Shown here one piece after another: positions 17,523-27,239 of a DNA stretch of 64,000 bases. The stretch spans positions 1-64,000 of the forward strand of contig JACQZR010000022.1 in the NCBI GenBank assembly GCA_016213775.1, given 5' to 3'. The notes under the pieces are model-generated. The model had not been told where the DNA came from and searched no databases. It was given only the letters and a program-made list of their open reading frames with translations. The number at the start of each line of letters is the position of its first letter. Within the stretch, counting starts at the first letter, position 1. A program made the translations under genes and the position numbers. The stretch comes from Acidobacteriota bacterium (lineage in GTDB: Bacteria > Acidobacteriota > Terriglobia > Bryobacterales > Bryobacteraceae).

Positions 17523-17626
17523 TGAAAGACTTCATTCTATCGCGGAGGGGCGGCTCGATAGCGCTCTGTCACATTTCCGGCCGTGATTCCGCTGTAGAGT
17601 TGTGAGAGGTGTCGTAGGAGGAAACT

Positions 17627-18997
17627 ATGCCGGACAGAGGAAGTGCACTACTGATGATCACGGCGCTGTTGGTGGCGCTGACGAGCGCGCTTGTGCCATC
17701 TCCCAAACCTGCTCCCCCCGAGCCGCCCAAAGGTGGCGCGGCGACGGTAACCACCAGGAATGAGGAACCCAAGGGCGGGTTGGAATACAAGGGACTGCCA
17801 GCTACAATCGCCCCGGTTCGGGGAGAATACCGTGCGCGGTTCTTCATCGAGAACACCTCCACTGCCGAACTGCGGATTACGCCACGGTGGGTAGGGCCCG
17901 TGGAAAGGAATGTCACGATCACGCCCGATATCGTCAAGGCCAAAGAAATCGTGCCAGCGACGCTGGCCATCGACGGTACGCCGCCGTTGGAGGCCGAGAA
18001 GAGTATGCTGCTGCTGGAGGACAAAAAGAACGCCAAGACGGAGAAATTTACGGTGGAGTTGACTCCGCCCGCGCTGGTGCTGGGAACGATGCCCGCCGCC
18101 GCCACTCTCAACTCCGAGCGGCAGTATGTGATCGAGTTCTTCCTTCGCGACAAGAAGGGTCAAAACGAGGTTGTCAAAGCCGAATGGTTCGGCATCAAGG
18201 GCAGCCACCGCAACGCCACCGGAAGCAAGCCCAGCCAGGGCGACAATTTCTCAGCCGTAAAATTGACCTTCGACGGGTTTCCGCTGGAGGAAAGTGAAAG
18301 CGGCTATTTGCAGCTTACTGTCTGCCCGCCCGGTAAGGCGAACACGGCGTCTTGCGTTTCCAGCGATTCGAAAGTGGATTTGCCCGCGCTGCCGCGCACT
18401 TTGTACGACACCAGCTTGTTATGGATTCCGCTCGCCTGGGCGGCCGGCTCCATTTTGATTGGGCTGGTATGTGTCGGACTGTCTGACAGGACTCTTCCGG
18501 GAGTGCCTGCGGAGTTGCAGTGGAAGATCGGTTCCAGCTTTGTAGCCAGCTTGAACGCCGGCACAACCATCCTTGCCGTGCTTGCCAACCTGGGCCTTTC
18601 GCTGTCGGCGCAGGGGCAGAAGTACACCAAGAGCGAGTATGACGCCTGGATCGCGCTCTACGGACTCGGAACCGCGCTGGCGCCCATCGTGTTCGGGTTG
18701 CTGCTCCGTTTCGAAGGCGGCAAATTGGTGGGCACGATGCCGGGCTTTCTCGCCGCCCATCTGTTGAATCTGTTCGGGGCGTTCGGCCAACTCTGGTTCA
18801 GCCGCGAACTGATTACCCTGTTGGGGAGGACGAACATGGTTTCCGGGCAGGTTGTTTCTCTGTTGCGGGTCCTTCCAGTTGCGTTGATGCTCTGCACCGT
18901 GTGGTACGTTTACACCTCATTCCAGGCGGTCAGCGTGAAGCAGGACGCTGGCGAGGAAGGCCGGCGGGCTGCCGAGGCGAATTGCAAGATGCTGTAA
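17627..18997 (+). CDS. polytopic membrane protein with large exported N-terminal domain, unknown
   Basis: The product has 456 residues with a strong AGGAGG six bases before the ATG. A signal/anchor segment (LLMITALLVALTSALV) is followed by a beta-rich extracytoplasmic region (about 25-260) with two similar halves (FIENTSTAELRITPRWVG and FLRDKKGQNEVVKAEWFG). Five hydrophobic segments follow (IPLAWAAGSILIGLVCVGL, ILAVLANLGLSLSA, LGTALAPIVFGLLL, FLAAHLLNLFGAFGQLWF, LLRVLPVALMLCTVWYVY). I do not recognise the family. It is divergent from the sigma/anti-sigma pair and may belong to its regulon. Confidence 0.75.
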   Translation: MPDRGSALLMITALLVALTSALVPSPKPAPPEPPKGGAATVTTRNEEPKGGLEYKGLPATIAPVRGEYRARFFIENTSTAELRITPRWVGPVERNVTITPDIVKAKEIVPATLAIDGTPPLEAEKSMLLLEDKKNAKTEKFTVELTPPALVLGTMPAAATLNSERQYVIEFFLRDKKGQNEVVKAEWFGIKGSHRNATGSKPSQGDNFSAVKLTFDGFPLEESESGYLQLTVCPPGKANTASCVSSDSKVDLPALPRTLYDTSLLWIPLAWAAGSILIGLVCVGLSDRTLPGVPAELQWKIGSSFVASLNAGTTILAVLANLGLSLSAQGQKYTKSEYDAWIALYGLGTALAPIVFGLLLRFEGGKLVGTMPGFLAAHLLNLFGAFGQLWFSRELITLLGRTNMVSGQVVSLLRVLPVALMLCTVWYVYTSFQAVSVKQDAGEEGRRAAEANCKML

Positions 18998-19005
18998 GTG
19001 AAACT

Positions 19006-19899
19006 TCAGCCACGCGTGAGAATTTCGCCGGCCACTTCTTCCACTTTTGCGGCATAAGTTGCAGCTATCTCACGTAGCGGAACGGGCGGCGCGATGCCAA
19101 TCTTGATGGGAATCTCGTGACGCGATTCAGGAACGTTGCCCAGCACATGAACGAGTAACTGGTTGAGTTGCAGCCAAAGCTCCAGCAGTTGCGCCCATGG
19201 AAGCATCTCGTAGTTCTGAGCGGTGGTCCATTCCTGCTCCGGATAACTCACCGCCGCAACGCGCGGTTCCACCAAAGCCCGCGCAATCCACTGGTGGTGC
19301 GCCGTGGCGAGATCGATCAGGTGCCCAAGGGCCTGTTTGCGGGTCCAGTTCCGGCGCTTGAGCATCTGGCCGGCATCGTATTCGCTGATCGCGAGCAAGT
19401 ACGTTTCCGTGAGCGCCACCTGTGCCGCGAGCTCTCGAGCCAGCGGTCCAATCTCGGGGACGGGAGAAGGCACAGGCGGCGTACGGGTTGCAATCGAGGC
19501 AAGCTGAGGCTCAATCATCTCGACCCGAAAACCAACTTCGCCGAGCACTTGGGCCGCCACACTGGCCTGTTCCATCAGGATTCCCGCGAGCATATGCGCC
19601 GGATGTATGTACATGGAATTCCGCCGGTCTGCTTCCTGAGCTGCGTGCACCAGGATTCTCTTGCACTCCATGTTCAGTGGGATGTCGAGGCTGGTCGTCG
19701 CTGCCGTTTTCGGCTGCGCGCGCGACTTGACAGCTTTGCGGACGGCCTCCCCGTCGATATGCTTCTTCAGAAACGGATCTTCGCGCACCATCCCCAGCAG
19801 CAGGTGTTCCGAGGCGATGTACTCCGCGCCGAACTGGCTCGCTTCATAACGCGCAAAGAAGATCACCCGCCGCGCCTGGTCGGTGTACCGCTCAAACAT
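19006..19899 (-). CDS. Clp N-terminal domain fused to a DinB-like domain
   Basis: The product has 297 residues. Residues 1-145 match the double ClpA/B/C N-terminal repeat (FERYTDQARRVIFFARYEA, YIASEHLLLGMVRED, then RILVHAAQEADRRNSMYIHP and HMLAGILMEQ). Residues about 155-295 look like a DinB/YfiT four-helix bundle (LLAISEYDAGQMLKRRNW, ALGHLIDLATAHHQWIARAL), whose histidines usually bind a metal. There is no AAA ATPase, so it is not a protease chaperone. A role as a substrate-binding or thiol/metal-dependent enzyme is inference. It is convergent with the gene ending at 18997, only 8 bp away. Confidence 0.85.
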   Translation of the reverse strand: MFERYTDQARRVIFFARYEASQFGAEYIASEHLLLGMVREDPFLKKHIDGEAVRKAVKSRAQPKTAATTSLDIPLNMECKRILVHAAQEADRRNSMYIHPAHMLAGILMEQASVAAQVLGEVGFRVEMIEPQLASIATRTPPVPSPVPEIGPLARELAAQVALTETYLLAISEYDAGQMLKRRNWTRKQALGHLIDLATAHHQWIARALVEPRVAAVSYPEQEWTTAQNYEMLPWAQLLELWLQLNQLLVHVLGNVPESRHEIPIKIGIAPPVPLREIAATYAAKVEEVAGEILTRG

Positions 19900-19930
19900 G
19901 GGGAAATGGTAGCAGGTTTTCCCAGTGAAC

Positions 19931-20794
19931 CTAATTCTCTGTCGGCTTCTCCGCGTGTTCGATTGTGTATCGGTCGGTTGCGGTTTTTTGCCGCTCCAAT
20001 CTCAGCCCAAGCTGTTCTCTAACTGCCGGAATGAGAGACTCCTCCGGAAGTCCATTGAGAGCCGCCACCGAACTCGGAAGAGGCACCGGAGTCCAGTTGA
20101 GTCGAAAACTGTATCGTCCCTCCAGTCCGGTCCGGTCGACCACCGTTGCTTGCAGGTGCACGCCGAGGAAACGGGCGAGAAGAGGCATCTCGACTCCTTG
20201 CGCACGAATCTCCCATCGCCCAACCTGGCGTAACTGGCGAGACGCCGGATCATGATCGGCGACGGCCATCTTGTGCCCCTTCTTTTCAACTGTCAACACA
20301 TAGCCGGAAGCCTGGCTTGCTTCTGACGGGATTGCCAGTTGAAAGCGTTCCGCCAGGAGCCCCCTCAGACGCTTGAGAGTCAGCGCTTTCTGCTCGGCTG
20401 CCGAAAGAGCTTCGGGACCTTTGGCGATCACCGTATACTGCTCAGAACCGGTCCATCCAGCGCCGCCGGACAACTGCTCCGGTCGAATCTCGTACGCCAA
20501 CTCAATAAGCAGCTTCAGGGTTACGTTCGTCGCACGGAGCCCGCCGCCTGGGGTGAACTCCATCGCGGGGCGGCCATCGTTCACGCTCCCGGGACGGATG
20601 GACGCTACCTCGAATCGTTCAGATTCATCCGGGATAGGTTGCGCCCGCAGTAATCCAGTCAGATGGCTGGAGGTTAAGACGAGTAATCCGAGGCATAACA
20701 CCTTGGCACTGATGCTGAGAATCAGAGTGCTCACAACTAAGTCACACCAGGAATAGTCGCCCGGTGGTTCCTGACCGTTGATTCTATCATCCAT
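19931..20794 (-). CDS. TIGR03435-type acidobacterial exported protein
   Basis: The product has 287 residues with the family hallmarks FEVASIRPGS, FTPGGGLRATNVTLKLLIELAY, YTVIAKGP, LRGLLAERFQLAI, GYVLTVEKKGHKM, VVDRTGLEGRYSFRLNWTP and a final LGLRLERQK. A signal segment (LILSISAKVLCLGLLVLTSS) precedes the body. ATG 20794 begins 5 nt after the queG stop; GTG 20734, right before the signal segment, is an alternative. Family members often sit in multi-copy envelope loci in Acidobacteria; the function is unknown. Confidence 0.85.
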   Translation of the reverse strand: MDDRINGQEPPGDYSWCDLVVSTLILSISAKVLCLGLLVLTSSHLTGLLRAQPIPDESERFEVASIRPGSVNDGRPAMEFTPGGGLRATNVTLKLLIELAYEIRPEQLSGGAGWTGSEQYTVIAKGPEALSAAEQKALTLKRLRGLLAERFQLAIPSEASQASGYVLTVEKKGHKMAVADHDPASRQLRQVGRWEIRAQGVEMPLLARFLGVHLQATVVDRTGLEGRYSFRLNWTPVPLPSSVAALNGLPEESLIPAVREQLGLRLERQKTATDRYTIEHAEKPTEN

Positions 20795-20799
20795 GGCGA

Positions 20800-21828
20800 C
20801 TAACTCGCTAATTGCCGCAGCGCCCAAACCGCATGCTCCGCCACCAATGGCATCGGCGACCGTGCCAGCGCCTCCAGCGGCGCCCGAAATCTCCCCACCC
20901 CGCTGTTGCCCATCGCAAGCGCCACGTTCCGCATGAATCCGGCATACCGCGCCCGCGAGACCGGCGTCTCCCGGAACATCGCCCGGAACTCTGGTTCCGT
21001 CAACGCCGCCATCGCCTCCAACGGCGGTTCGGCATTCCGCGGTTGAAAGGCCGGCTCCGTGGTCAAGGCAGCCCGGCGGTTCCACGGGCACACGTCCTGG
21101 CAGATGTCGCACCCGAACACGTTGCCCCCGATGTCCCCCCGGTGCTCCTCCGGCACCGCGCCATGCAGTTCAATCGTGAAATAGGAAATGCACAACCGAG
21201 CGTCCAACTGCCACCGGCCGTCCTTCTCCACCAACGCCTGTGTGGGGCAGGCGTCGATGCAACGGCGGCAAGTCCCGCAACGGTCCGGCGGCGGCCCGTC
21301 CGCTTCCAGATCAAGCGAAGTCAACACCTCGCCCAGAAACAGCCACGACCCCAGCCCTTGGCTGATCAGACAGGTGTTCCGGCCGATCCACCCCAATCCG
21401 GCCTCTCGCGCGTAGCTGCGCTCCAACAACGGCGCGGTATCCACGCAGATCCTGTAGTCAAAGGGCTCCACCTCCAGCAGCCGGCCCACCATACGCTGGA
21501 GCCGCTGGCGCATCCATATATGATAGTCATCACCCCAGGCATAGCGGGAGATCCACGCCAACTCCTCGGGTGGCCGCTCCCCGCGCGCCCGAGGGGCATT
21601 GTAGACCTTGCCAACAACCAGAATCGATCGCGCCGATGCAAGCAAGTTCTTTGGATCCATGCGGATAGCCGCTCGATAGTCGGTCAGGTATCCCATCCGC
21701 CCCGCCATTCCCGCTTCGGCCCATTCCCGGAACGCCTCCCCGTCAGAATGCGCCAACGCCCGTGCCACCCCGGCCGTTTCGAAGCCCTCCGAACGTGTTA
21801 ACTCCTTGATAAAGCTGCTAGTAAGCAT
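20800..21828 (-). CDS. queG: epoxyqueuosine reductase
   Basis: QueG reduces epoxyqueuosine to queuosine in tRNA wobble positions, using cobalamin and two [4Fe-4S] clusters. The 342-residue product shows the two ferredoxin-like motifs CGTCRRCIDACP and GCDICQDVCPWN, the family segments WGDDYHIWMRQRL and LGEVLTSLDLEADGPP, and a C-terminal HEAT-like tail (FMRNVALAMGN, PLVAEHAVWALRQL). ATG 21828 is preferred; GTG 21831 and an upstream TTG are less likely. The TIGR03435 gene follows 5 nt later, probably cotranscribed without functional link. Confidence 0.95.
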   Translation of the reverse strand: MLTSSFIKELTRSEGFETAGVARALAHSDGEAFREWAEAGMAGRMGYLTDYRAAIRMDPKNLLASARSILVVGKVYNAPRARGERPPEELAWISRYAWGDDYHIWMRQRLQRMVGRLLEVEPFDYRICVDTAPLLERSYAREAGLGWIGRNTCLISQGLGSWLFLGEVLTSLDLEADGPPPDRCGTCRRCIDACPTQALVEKDGRWQLDARLCISYFTIELHGAVPEEHRGDIGGNVFGCDICQDVCPWNRRAALTTEPAFQPRNAEPPLEAMAALTEPEFRAMFRETPVSRARYAGFMRNVALAMGNSGVGRFRAPLEALARSPMPLVAEHAVWALRQLAS

Positions 21829-22094
21829 CACCGTACGCAATCTGTACAAAAAGTGTGAGCGCCGCCGGACTACTCGTTCCGTTCAGGTTCCCGTTTACTC
21901 CACACAATGATGAAAAGACGCATTTTAATTGAATCGCCTGTTGCGAGTGTAGCTCCTTCGTTATACTGCATGCTTGGACACGGCTATCCGTGCGCCAAAG
22001 GTTCTACAATCCATCGACAGACATCCTCCGGAGCGGCCGTTCTTGGCCAGTGTAATGGTATCTACGGTTTGCCGGAAGGGTGAGGAGACAAGGA

Positions 22095-24203
22095 ATGCAT
22101 AAGCCCATTAAGTACGCTGAAAAGCTCTTCACGTACGCCGCCAACGCAGCATGGGTGGTGTTTGACAAAGTCAACTCCATTAACCCGAACCCGTCGTTCA
22201 CACCGGCTTGGTCGGAAAAACCCCTGCAGAAGTCGTGGGAAAAGACCAAGCCGCCACTGGGCTGGCCGCGCGAAACCGACTCTCTTTGCCCCAAGTGCGT
22301 TCCTGAGGCAAGACAGCAGATTCTCGACGGCAACAAGGATTGGAAAGACCTGCTCCACGAAAAGGTCGGCGAAATCAAAGCCCAGATCATCGAGCGCGAC
22401 GGCAAGATCCTGATGGTGAAGGAATGTCCCAAGCATGGCAAGTTTGAAGATGTCATGGCTATAGACACAGCCTTCTTCCGTCACCTGGAGGAGGTTTTCC
22501 CGGGCCGCGACATCCGCGCGCACAATGACGAAAAACTCCACAACCACGGTTCGAGCACTGTGAAGCACGGGCGCGGCTCCGTGCTGACGGTGGACCTCAC
22601 CAACCGCTGCAACATGATGTGCGACCCCTGCTTCATGGACGCCAACCAGGTCGGCTTTGTGCATGAGCTGACGTGGGATGACATCAAGCAGTTGCTGGAC
22701 AACGCCATTTCGATCAAGCCGAAGCGCCAGATGTCGGTACAATTCTCCGGCGGTGAGCCGACACTGTCGCCCTACTTCCTCGACGCCGTGCGCTACGCAC
22801 GCAAAGTCGGTTACACCAGCGTTCAGGCCGCCACCAACGGGATCGAGTTTGCAAAGAGTCCCGAGTTCGCCCGTCAGGCCGCTGAAGCGGGTCTTCGCTA
22901 CCTCTACCTGCAGTTTGATGGCATCGGCAACGCAGCCAATTCGCACCGCGCCGTCGGCAACCTCTTTGATGTGAAACTGCGGGCGATCGAAAACGCCTGG
23001 AGCGCCGGTATCGACATTGTCCCCGTCACCACCATCGTCAACGGCATCAACAACGAGCAGGTGGGCCGCATCATTCAGTTCGCCCTCGACAATCCGAAGA
23101 AGATTCCGTTCCTCAGCTTCCAGCCGGTCTCCTTCACCGGCCGCGACGAAGCGGTTTCGGACGAGCGACGCAAGGCCCAGCGCTACACGCTGTCGCATCT
23201 GGCGCATGATGTGAAGAACCAGACCGGCCTCGGCGAACCCGTTCGCGACTGGTTCCCGATCAGCTTCATGGGTACGTTCTCCGATTGGTCGGATCTGGTG
23301 CACGGGCCGCAGGCTTCGTGGGGCCAGTTGAGCTGCGGTTGCCACCCCAACTGCGGCGTCGGCATGGCGATCATGGTGGACAAGGAAACCAAGGAATCGG
23401 CTCCGGTGACTGCGTTCCTGAAGGCGGATCAACTCGCCAAGGACGTTGCCAAGGTGAACGACGCAGCTCGCGGCAAGTGGCTTTCGATTGTCGGCATGAT
23501 GCTCGCGGTGGCCCGCAACTACGATCCGTTCATGTCTCCGTCGCAGTTCAAGATGACCGATCTGCTGAAGAAGTTCGATAAGACCTTCGGGGCCACCGGT
23601 AAGAGCTACGGCAAGGTGGATGGGACGCGTACCCGCGCCGACATCGATGCCCGCCGCAACGACCGGTGGAACTTCCTCTTCATCGCCGGCATGTGGTTCC
23701 AGGATCTGTTCAACTACGATTTCCGCCGCACCGAGCAGTGCATCATCCCTTACGCGACGCAGGAAGGCGAAATCAGCTTCTGCGCCTACAACACCGGCAT
23801 TGGCTGGCGCAATATCATCGAGAAGATGCATATGACCGCCACGCTCACTAAGTGGTACAACGACAAGGGCCGTCATGAGATCTTCGCCGGCGGCAAGCAG
23901 GTCAAAATGGCGAACGCCGAGCATTCCATGTTGCTCCGCGACGAGATTGTGACTAAGGATATCCAGCACGACCTGGATAAGCTGGGTATCGCCAAAACGG
24001 CGCGCGAAGAGAAGATTCGTGCCCGCGACGCCAAACTCGCCTCGCAGGACCCGAAGGAAGCCGAGATGGCGCGACTCTATCGCAAGCACGTGCTGAAGGA
24101 ACCCGATTCGGTGGAGTTTGTGCCCCTCAGCGGGATTGCTCCAGCCAAGCCCGCGGCCCCGAAGAAGGAAGCCGAGAAGGAAGTCGGTAGCTTCGGCGAT
24201 TAG
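22095..24203 (+). CDS. radical SAM enzyme of the Tes/membrane-spanning-lipid-synthase-like group
   Basis: The product has 702 residues. The N-terminal part has LCPKC near 64-67 and KECPKHGKFEDV, like the small metal-binding domain of tetraether synthase (Tes, MJ0619 type). The radical SAM motif is CNMMCDPC (about 171, 175, 178), with SGGEP-type FSGGEPTLSP. Further Cys lie in CGCHPNCG (about 413-420) and CIIPYA/SFCAYNTG (about 548 and 561), the extra-cluster pattern of that group. A charged C-terminal extension (about 620-702) is longer than in archaeal members. ATG 22095 has AAGG just before it. Acidobacteria make iso-diabolic acid and branched tetraethers, so joining of lipid tails is the inferred role; a pterin methyltransferase-like role is the alternative. 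Confidence 0.8.
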   Translation: MHKPIKYAEKLFTYAANAAWVVFDKVNSINPNPSFTPAWSEKPLQKSWEKTKPPLGWPRETDSLCPKCVPEARQQILDGNKDWKDLLHEKVGEIKAQIIERDGKILMVKECPKHGKFEDVMAIDTAFFRHLEEVFPGRDIRAHNDEKLHNHGSSTVKHGRGSVLTVDLTNRCNMMCDPCFMDANQVGFVHELTWDDIKQLLDNAISIKPKRQMSVQFSGGEPTLSPYFLDAVRYARKVGYTSVQAATNGIEFAKSPEFARQAAEAGLRYLYLQFDGIGNAANSHRAVGNLFDVKLRAIENAWSAGIDIVPVTTIVNGINNEQVGRIIQFALDNPKKIPFLSFQPVSFTGRDEAVSDERRKAQRYTLSHLAHDVKNQTGLGEPVRDWFPISFMGTFSDWSDLVHGPQASWGQLSCGCHPNCGVGMAIMVDKETKESAPVTAFLKADQLAKDVAKVNDAARGKWLSIVGMMLAVARNYDPFMSPSQFKMTDLLKKFDKTFGATGKSYGKVDGTRTRADIDARRNDRWNFLFIAGMWFQDLFNYDFRRTEQCIIPYATQEGEISFCAYNTGIGWRNIIEKMHMTATLTKWYNDKGRHEIFAGGKQVKMANAEHSMLLRDEIVTKDIQHDLDKLGIAKTAREEKIRARDAKLASQDPKEAEMARLYRKHVLKEPDSVEFVPLSGIAPAKPAAPKKEAEKEVGSFGD

Positions 24204-24227
24204 TTCTATTTCGTGAGGTTAGTCCGG

Positions 24228-24264
24228 AACGGTCGTCAAGGGAGAGACCTTGGCGGCCGTTTTG
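24228..24264 (+). terminator. rho-independent terminator after the radical SAM gene
   Basis: Arms 24228-24241 (AACGGTCGTCAAGG) and 24248-24261 (CCTTGGCGGCCGTT) pair over 14 bp, counting two G-T wobbles, around a 6-nt GAGAGA loop. A short T run follows. It lies 25 bp beyond the stop codon. Confidence 0.85.
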
Positions 24265-24314
24265 CTATTCTGAGAGGTGCCCCTCCGCGTCCCCGGCAGC
24301 GAACGGAGGATTGT

Positions 24315-26963
24315 GTGTTCCCGGCTATCGTTGTTCTCTTCCTTTCTATCTCCTGTTCCGCTCAGGATGCGGCAGCGGGCAAAGGGCTTCGCTTCCGCGA
24401 CTTCAACCTGGTGCCCGGAGCCTATCCGTCGGATGTCAATGATCAGGGCGTGGTGGCGGCGAATATCCCCGGTATAGGACCGGTTCTGATCGCGGCCGAC
24501 GGCACCATCACAACTCTCGGAATCCAAGGCTCAATTGTGGCGATGAACAATCGCGGCCAAATGCTGCTTCAACGCGACCAGGAGGTGTTTCTGGTCCAGC
24601 CGGACGGCACCATGGAGCCGCGCAATCACGGCTATGGGTTGAATAACTTGGGACAAGTGGTGGGTCAGGTCTCGGGTGTGGGTGCGGTCCAGTGGGATGA
24701 GAACGGGACAAGAAGCGCGTTGCGCATGCCGCCAACCCCACTGGGCAGCCTCCCATATGCAATGAGCATCAACGACACCTGAGAGATTGCCGGCGCCTAC
24801 TCAGAAGGCAGTGGGCCGTATCGGGTCTATCGGCGTACCACCGATGGTTTCTTCCGGGATGTGGGCCGGGCGGTTCGATTTCCCAGAATGGGACTGAGTA
24901 ACAGCGGCGACTTGTTTTACTCGCATGCGTATGCGACGAGTCTGATAAACACCGAGATACGTTCCAGTACTGGGGCGGTCGTCTACTCGGCGTCGATCTC
25001 CGGCTTGCCTCCAACGGGTTCAATTCCGGTCTTTACCGCCATGAGCCCAAACGGGCGGCTGCTGATCGGAAGGTATGATCCCTCCCCCCAAACCCCGTTC
25101 CTGGCTGAGGTCTGCCCAGTGGAAGTCACACCGTCGGCAACCACCGTTCCGATGGAAGGCGGAACGGTCACCGTGTCAGTGAAGGCAGACGCCGATTGCG
25201 AGTGGTACTCGGAAGCTTCGGGCCGCCAGCGGGGCAACGGCGAGGTCAGTCTTACGATGCCCGCGTCCCAAGCCCCCAAGACATCGCATGTTTGGGTAGC
25301 CTGGCAGGACGTGGTGATCCTCCAAGGAGGCGGAGCTTGCGAATACAGGCTGCCTGGCACAGCTTACCTGATCGGCGCTGAAGGAGGCACGGTCCGTGTT
25401 CCGGTCACTACAGCACCCGATTGCCCCTGGCTGGCCACCGGAGGCGATCACGTGGACATCGCACCGGCCGCCGGAACAGGTCCGGGCGAACTAACGGTCA
25501 CGGTCAAGCCTGGCGAGTCCCCGCAAGACCGGCGCTACTCCATCACAATCGGTGACGCGGTTCTGATCATCCATCAGGATCCGGCACCCTGCCGCCGGCA
25601 ATTCACGTTTCCCTCAGAGTTGGGCGCCGGGTCCGGAGCGGCCATGCTGACGCAGCAGACCCAACCCGAATGCCATGTCTACTCCAATGCCGATGTGGAT
25701 TGGCTACGTCCGGACATTCTGGTTCGGGATAGCCCAGCCCTATCCCATCAGATCTTTTTCTACGGATTGAATTCCATTGGCCAATCGCGCGCGGCTCAAC
25801 TGAGAACGGGGAGCACTCTCGTCCAGACGCGGCAGCAGATCGCAGCCCCGAGCGACGCCCTGCTGGTTGAGCCGGCCCTATCCAAGGGGCCACGTCAGAA
25901 GTTCCGCTTCACGTTTGCCGAGCCTGCCGGAGAGCCGGAAGTTTCCATCGGCAAGGCATGCAACATCCACTACCGTGGAGGATTCTTTCCGTTTAACGTC
26001 GATGGCTCCTGCCAATTGAATGATGCGGGAGTCACCTCGGTGGCCGGACGCTTCCGGACCATCGATCTTGATGTGACTCTTGCCGAACGCGGCCCTTTGT
26101 CCATCGTGTCGGGAACTCGCTCGCTAGGCGCTTTCCTCGCCACCGACCGTGCGCCCGAGAGCCCGCGACTCACTGCGCCCAAACCGCCATCCGGCGCCAC
26201 AGGATTCTCCATAGATTCCGATCACGGCTACGGGGGGACGTTCCGAATGGTGCTGGAGTCGGCCAACCGCCAGCCGATCCGCATCGCCGCGCTCACTTTC
26301 CAGGCGACCGGAAGAGACTTCATTAGGTCCTGCACCGTGGAACTGATCGTCGCCACCCGCCAATTCAGTCTCATCACCTACGACGGAACCGGCCAATCGC
26401 GAGCCGGCCCTATCGAACTGGGCGCGACCGGCACCCTCGAATCCGACGCCTGCATCGTCAAAGGTGTCGGCGGTGCGTTCACGGCGGTGAATCCCGATGG
26501 TTCTCGTGCCGTCTGGGATGTAACGCTTCTCTTCCGCTCCACGTGGAGCGGTCTCCACTTCGCCACGGTGGAAGTCGTCGGATCGGACGGCGTTCGGCTG
26601 AACCAGGGTGGCCAATACTACACGATCGACCCGCAGGTGAACACGCCATCCGTGGCCCTTTACTCGGATCTGCTGCGAGTGGGAATCTCCGCCAGCGCAG
26701 CGATCGCTTCGGCGCGAGTGGCGGCCGGCGCATGCCTGTTCGAATACGACCCAGCCGGAGGATTGCGGGCGGGTGCCGCCCAGCCCTGCCGCCTCGATCT
26801 GACCCGGTCAGCAGCAGTAGCTTCGGGTACCAATCTAACTCTCGTTCTGGCTTACTCGGGCGATCAGTCCGGCGGCGGATTGCGCCCGTTGAAAGTCGAG
26901 GCAACACCCGTCGGTGGAGTGGCCAGCGGCTGGTTCCAATTGGGCCAGGTCCCGGCGAGATAG
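24315..26963 (+). pseudogene. HAF-repeat/BACON-like secreted protein gene interrupted by one in-frame TGA
   Basis: A GTG at 24315 with GGAGGA four bases before it starts a signal peptide (MFPAIVVLFLSISCSAQ). HAF-type repeats follow (GAYPSDVNDQGVVAANIP, YGLNNLGQVVGQVSG). At 24780-24782 a TGA stands where the repeat INDTGEIAG needs glycine, and the frame then runs open for 2.2 kb. The second part has BACON-like modules (CEYRLPGTAYLIGAEGG, CPWLATGG, then GDAVLIIHQDP) and a beta-rich C-terminal half of unknown family. GGA to TGA is a single change. Translation might yield a 155-residue fragment only. The last about 110 bp region has a second copy at 27706-27800. Confidence 0.75.
26687..26795 (+). 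repeat. copy 1 of a roughly 100-bp repeat, inside the BACON-like gene
   Basis: This coding segment (from CTCCGCCAGCGCAGCGATCG to CAGCCCTGCCGCCT) recurs at 27706-27800 in the same orientation with scattered substitutions and one internal deletion of about 14 nt in the second copy. Confidence 0.85.
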
Positions 26964-26972
26964 CTTCGGCGT

Positions 26973-27227
26973 TTAGTCTTCGGCGATTTCATCGCCATGT
27001 CGTGGTGGCTCGCCGCCCTTACGTTTCAGGATCTTTCGAAATTCCCTTCGGTTACTTAAAGCCCTGCGCTCCTCAAAAAACTGGGCAGTGTGAATCGCTG
27101 AGATCTTCTCCGCCACCGCCATGACAACATACTGATTGATGCTGACCCCATCTTCCTTGCTCAGTTTCTCCAGCGCGGCTTTGAGCGATACAGGGAGGCG
27201 TAATGGAAAGGTGCTCGTCTTCGTCAT
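26973..27227 (-). CDS. ribbon-helix-helix antitoxin
   Basis: The product has 84 residues. FPLRLPVSLKAALEKLSKED then GVSINQYVVMAVAEKIS is a ribbon-helix-helix DNA-binding unit as found in HicB/Arc-type antitoxins; the charged C-terminal tail (RREFRKILKRKGGEPPRHGDE) would wrap the toxin. It lies 12 bp downstream of the PIN toxin gene, the reverse of the usual antitoxin-first order. It probably represses its own operon through the promoter before 27662. Confidence 0.85.
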   Translation of the reverse strand: MTKTSTFPLRLPVSLKAALEKLSKEDGVSINQYVVMAVAEKISAIHTAQFFEERRALSNRREFRKILKRKGGEPPRHGDEIAED

Positions 27228-27239
27228 CCTGAAATTCCT

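Noticed and set aside
22062-24089. Long minus-strand frame of 675 codons opposite the radical SAM gene
   Set aside because: It mirrors the plus-strand gene, has no family motifs, and the plus strand has a ribosome site, cysteine motifs and terminator.
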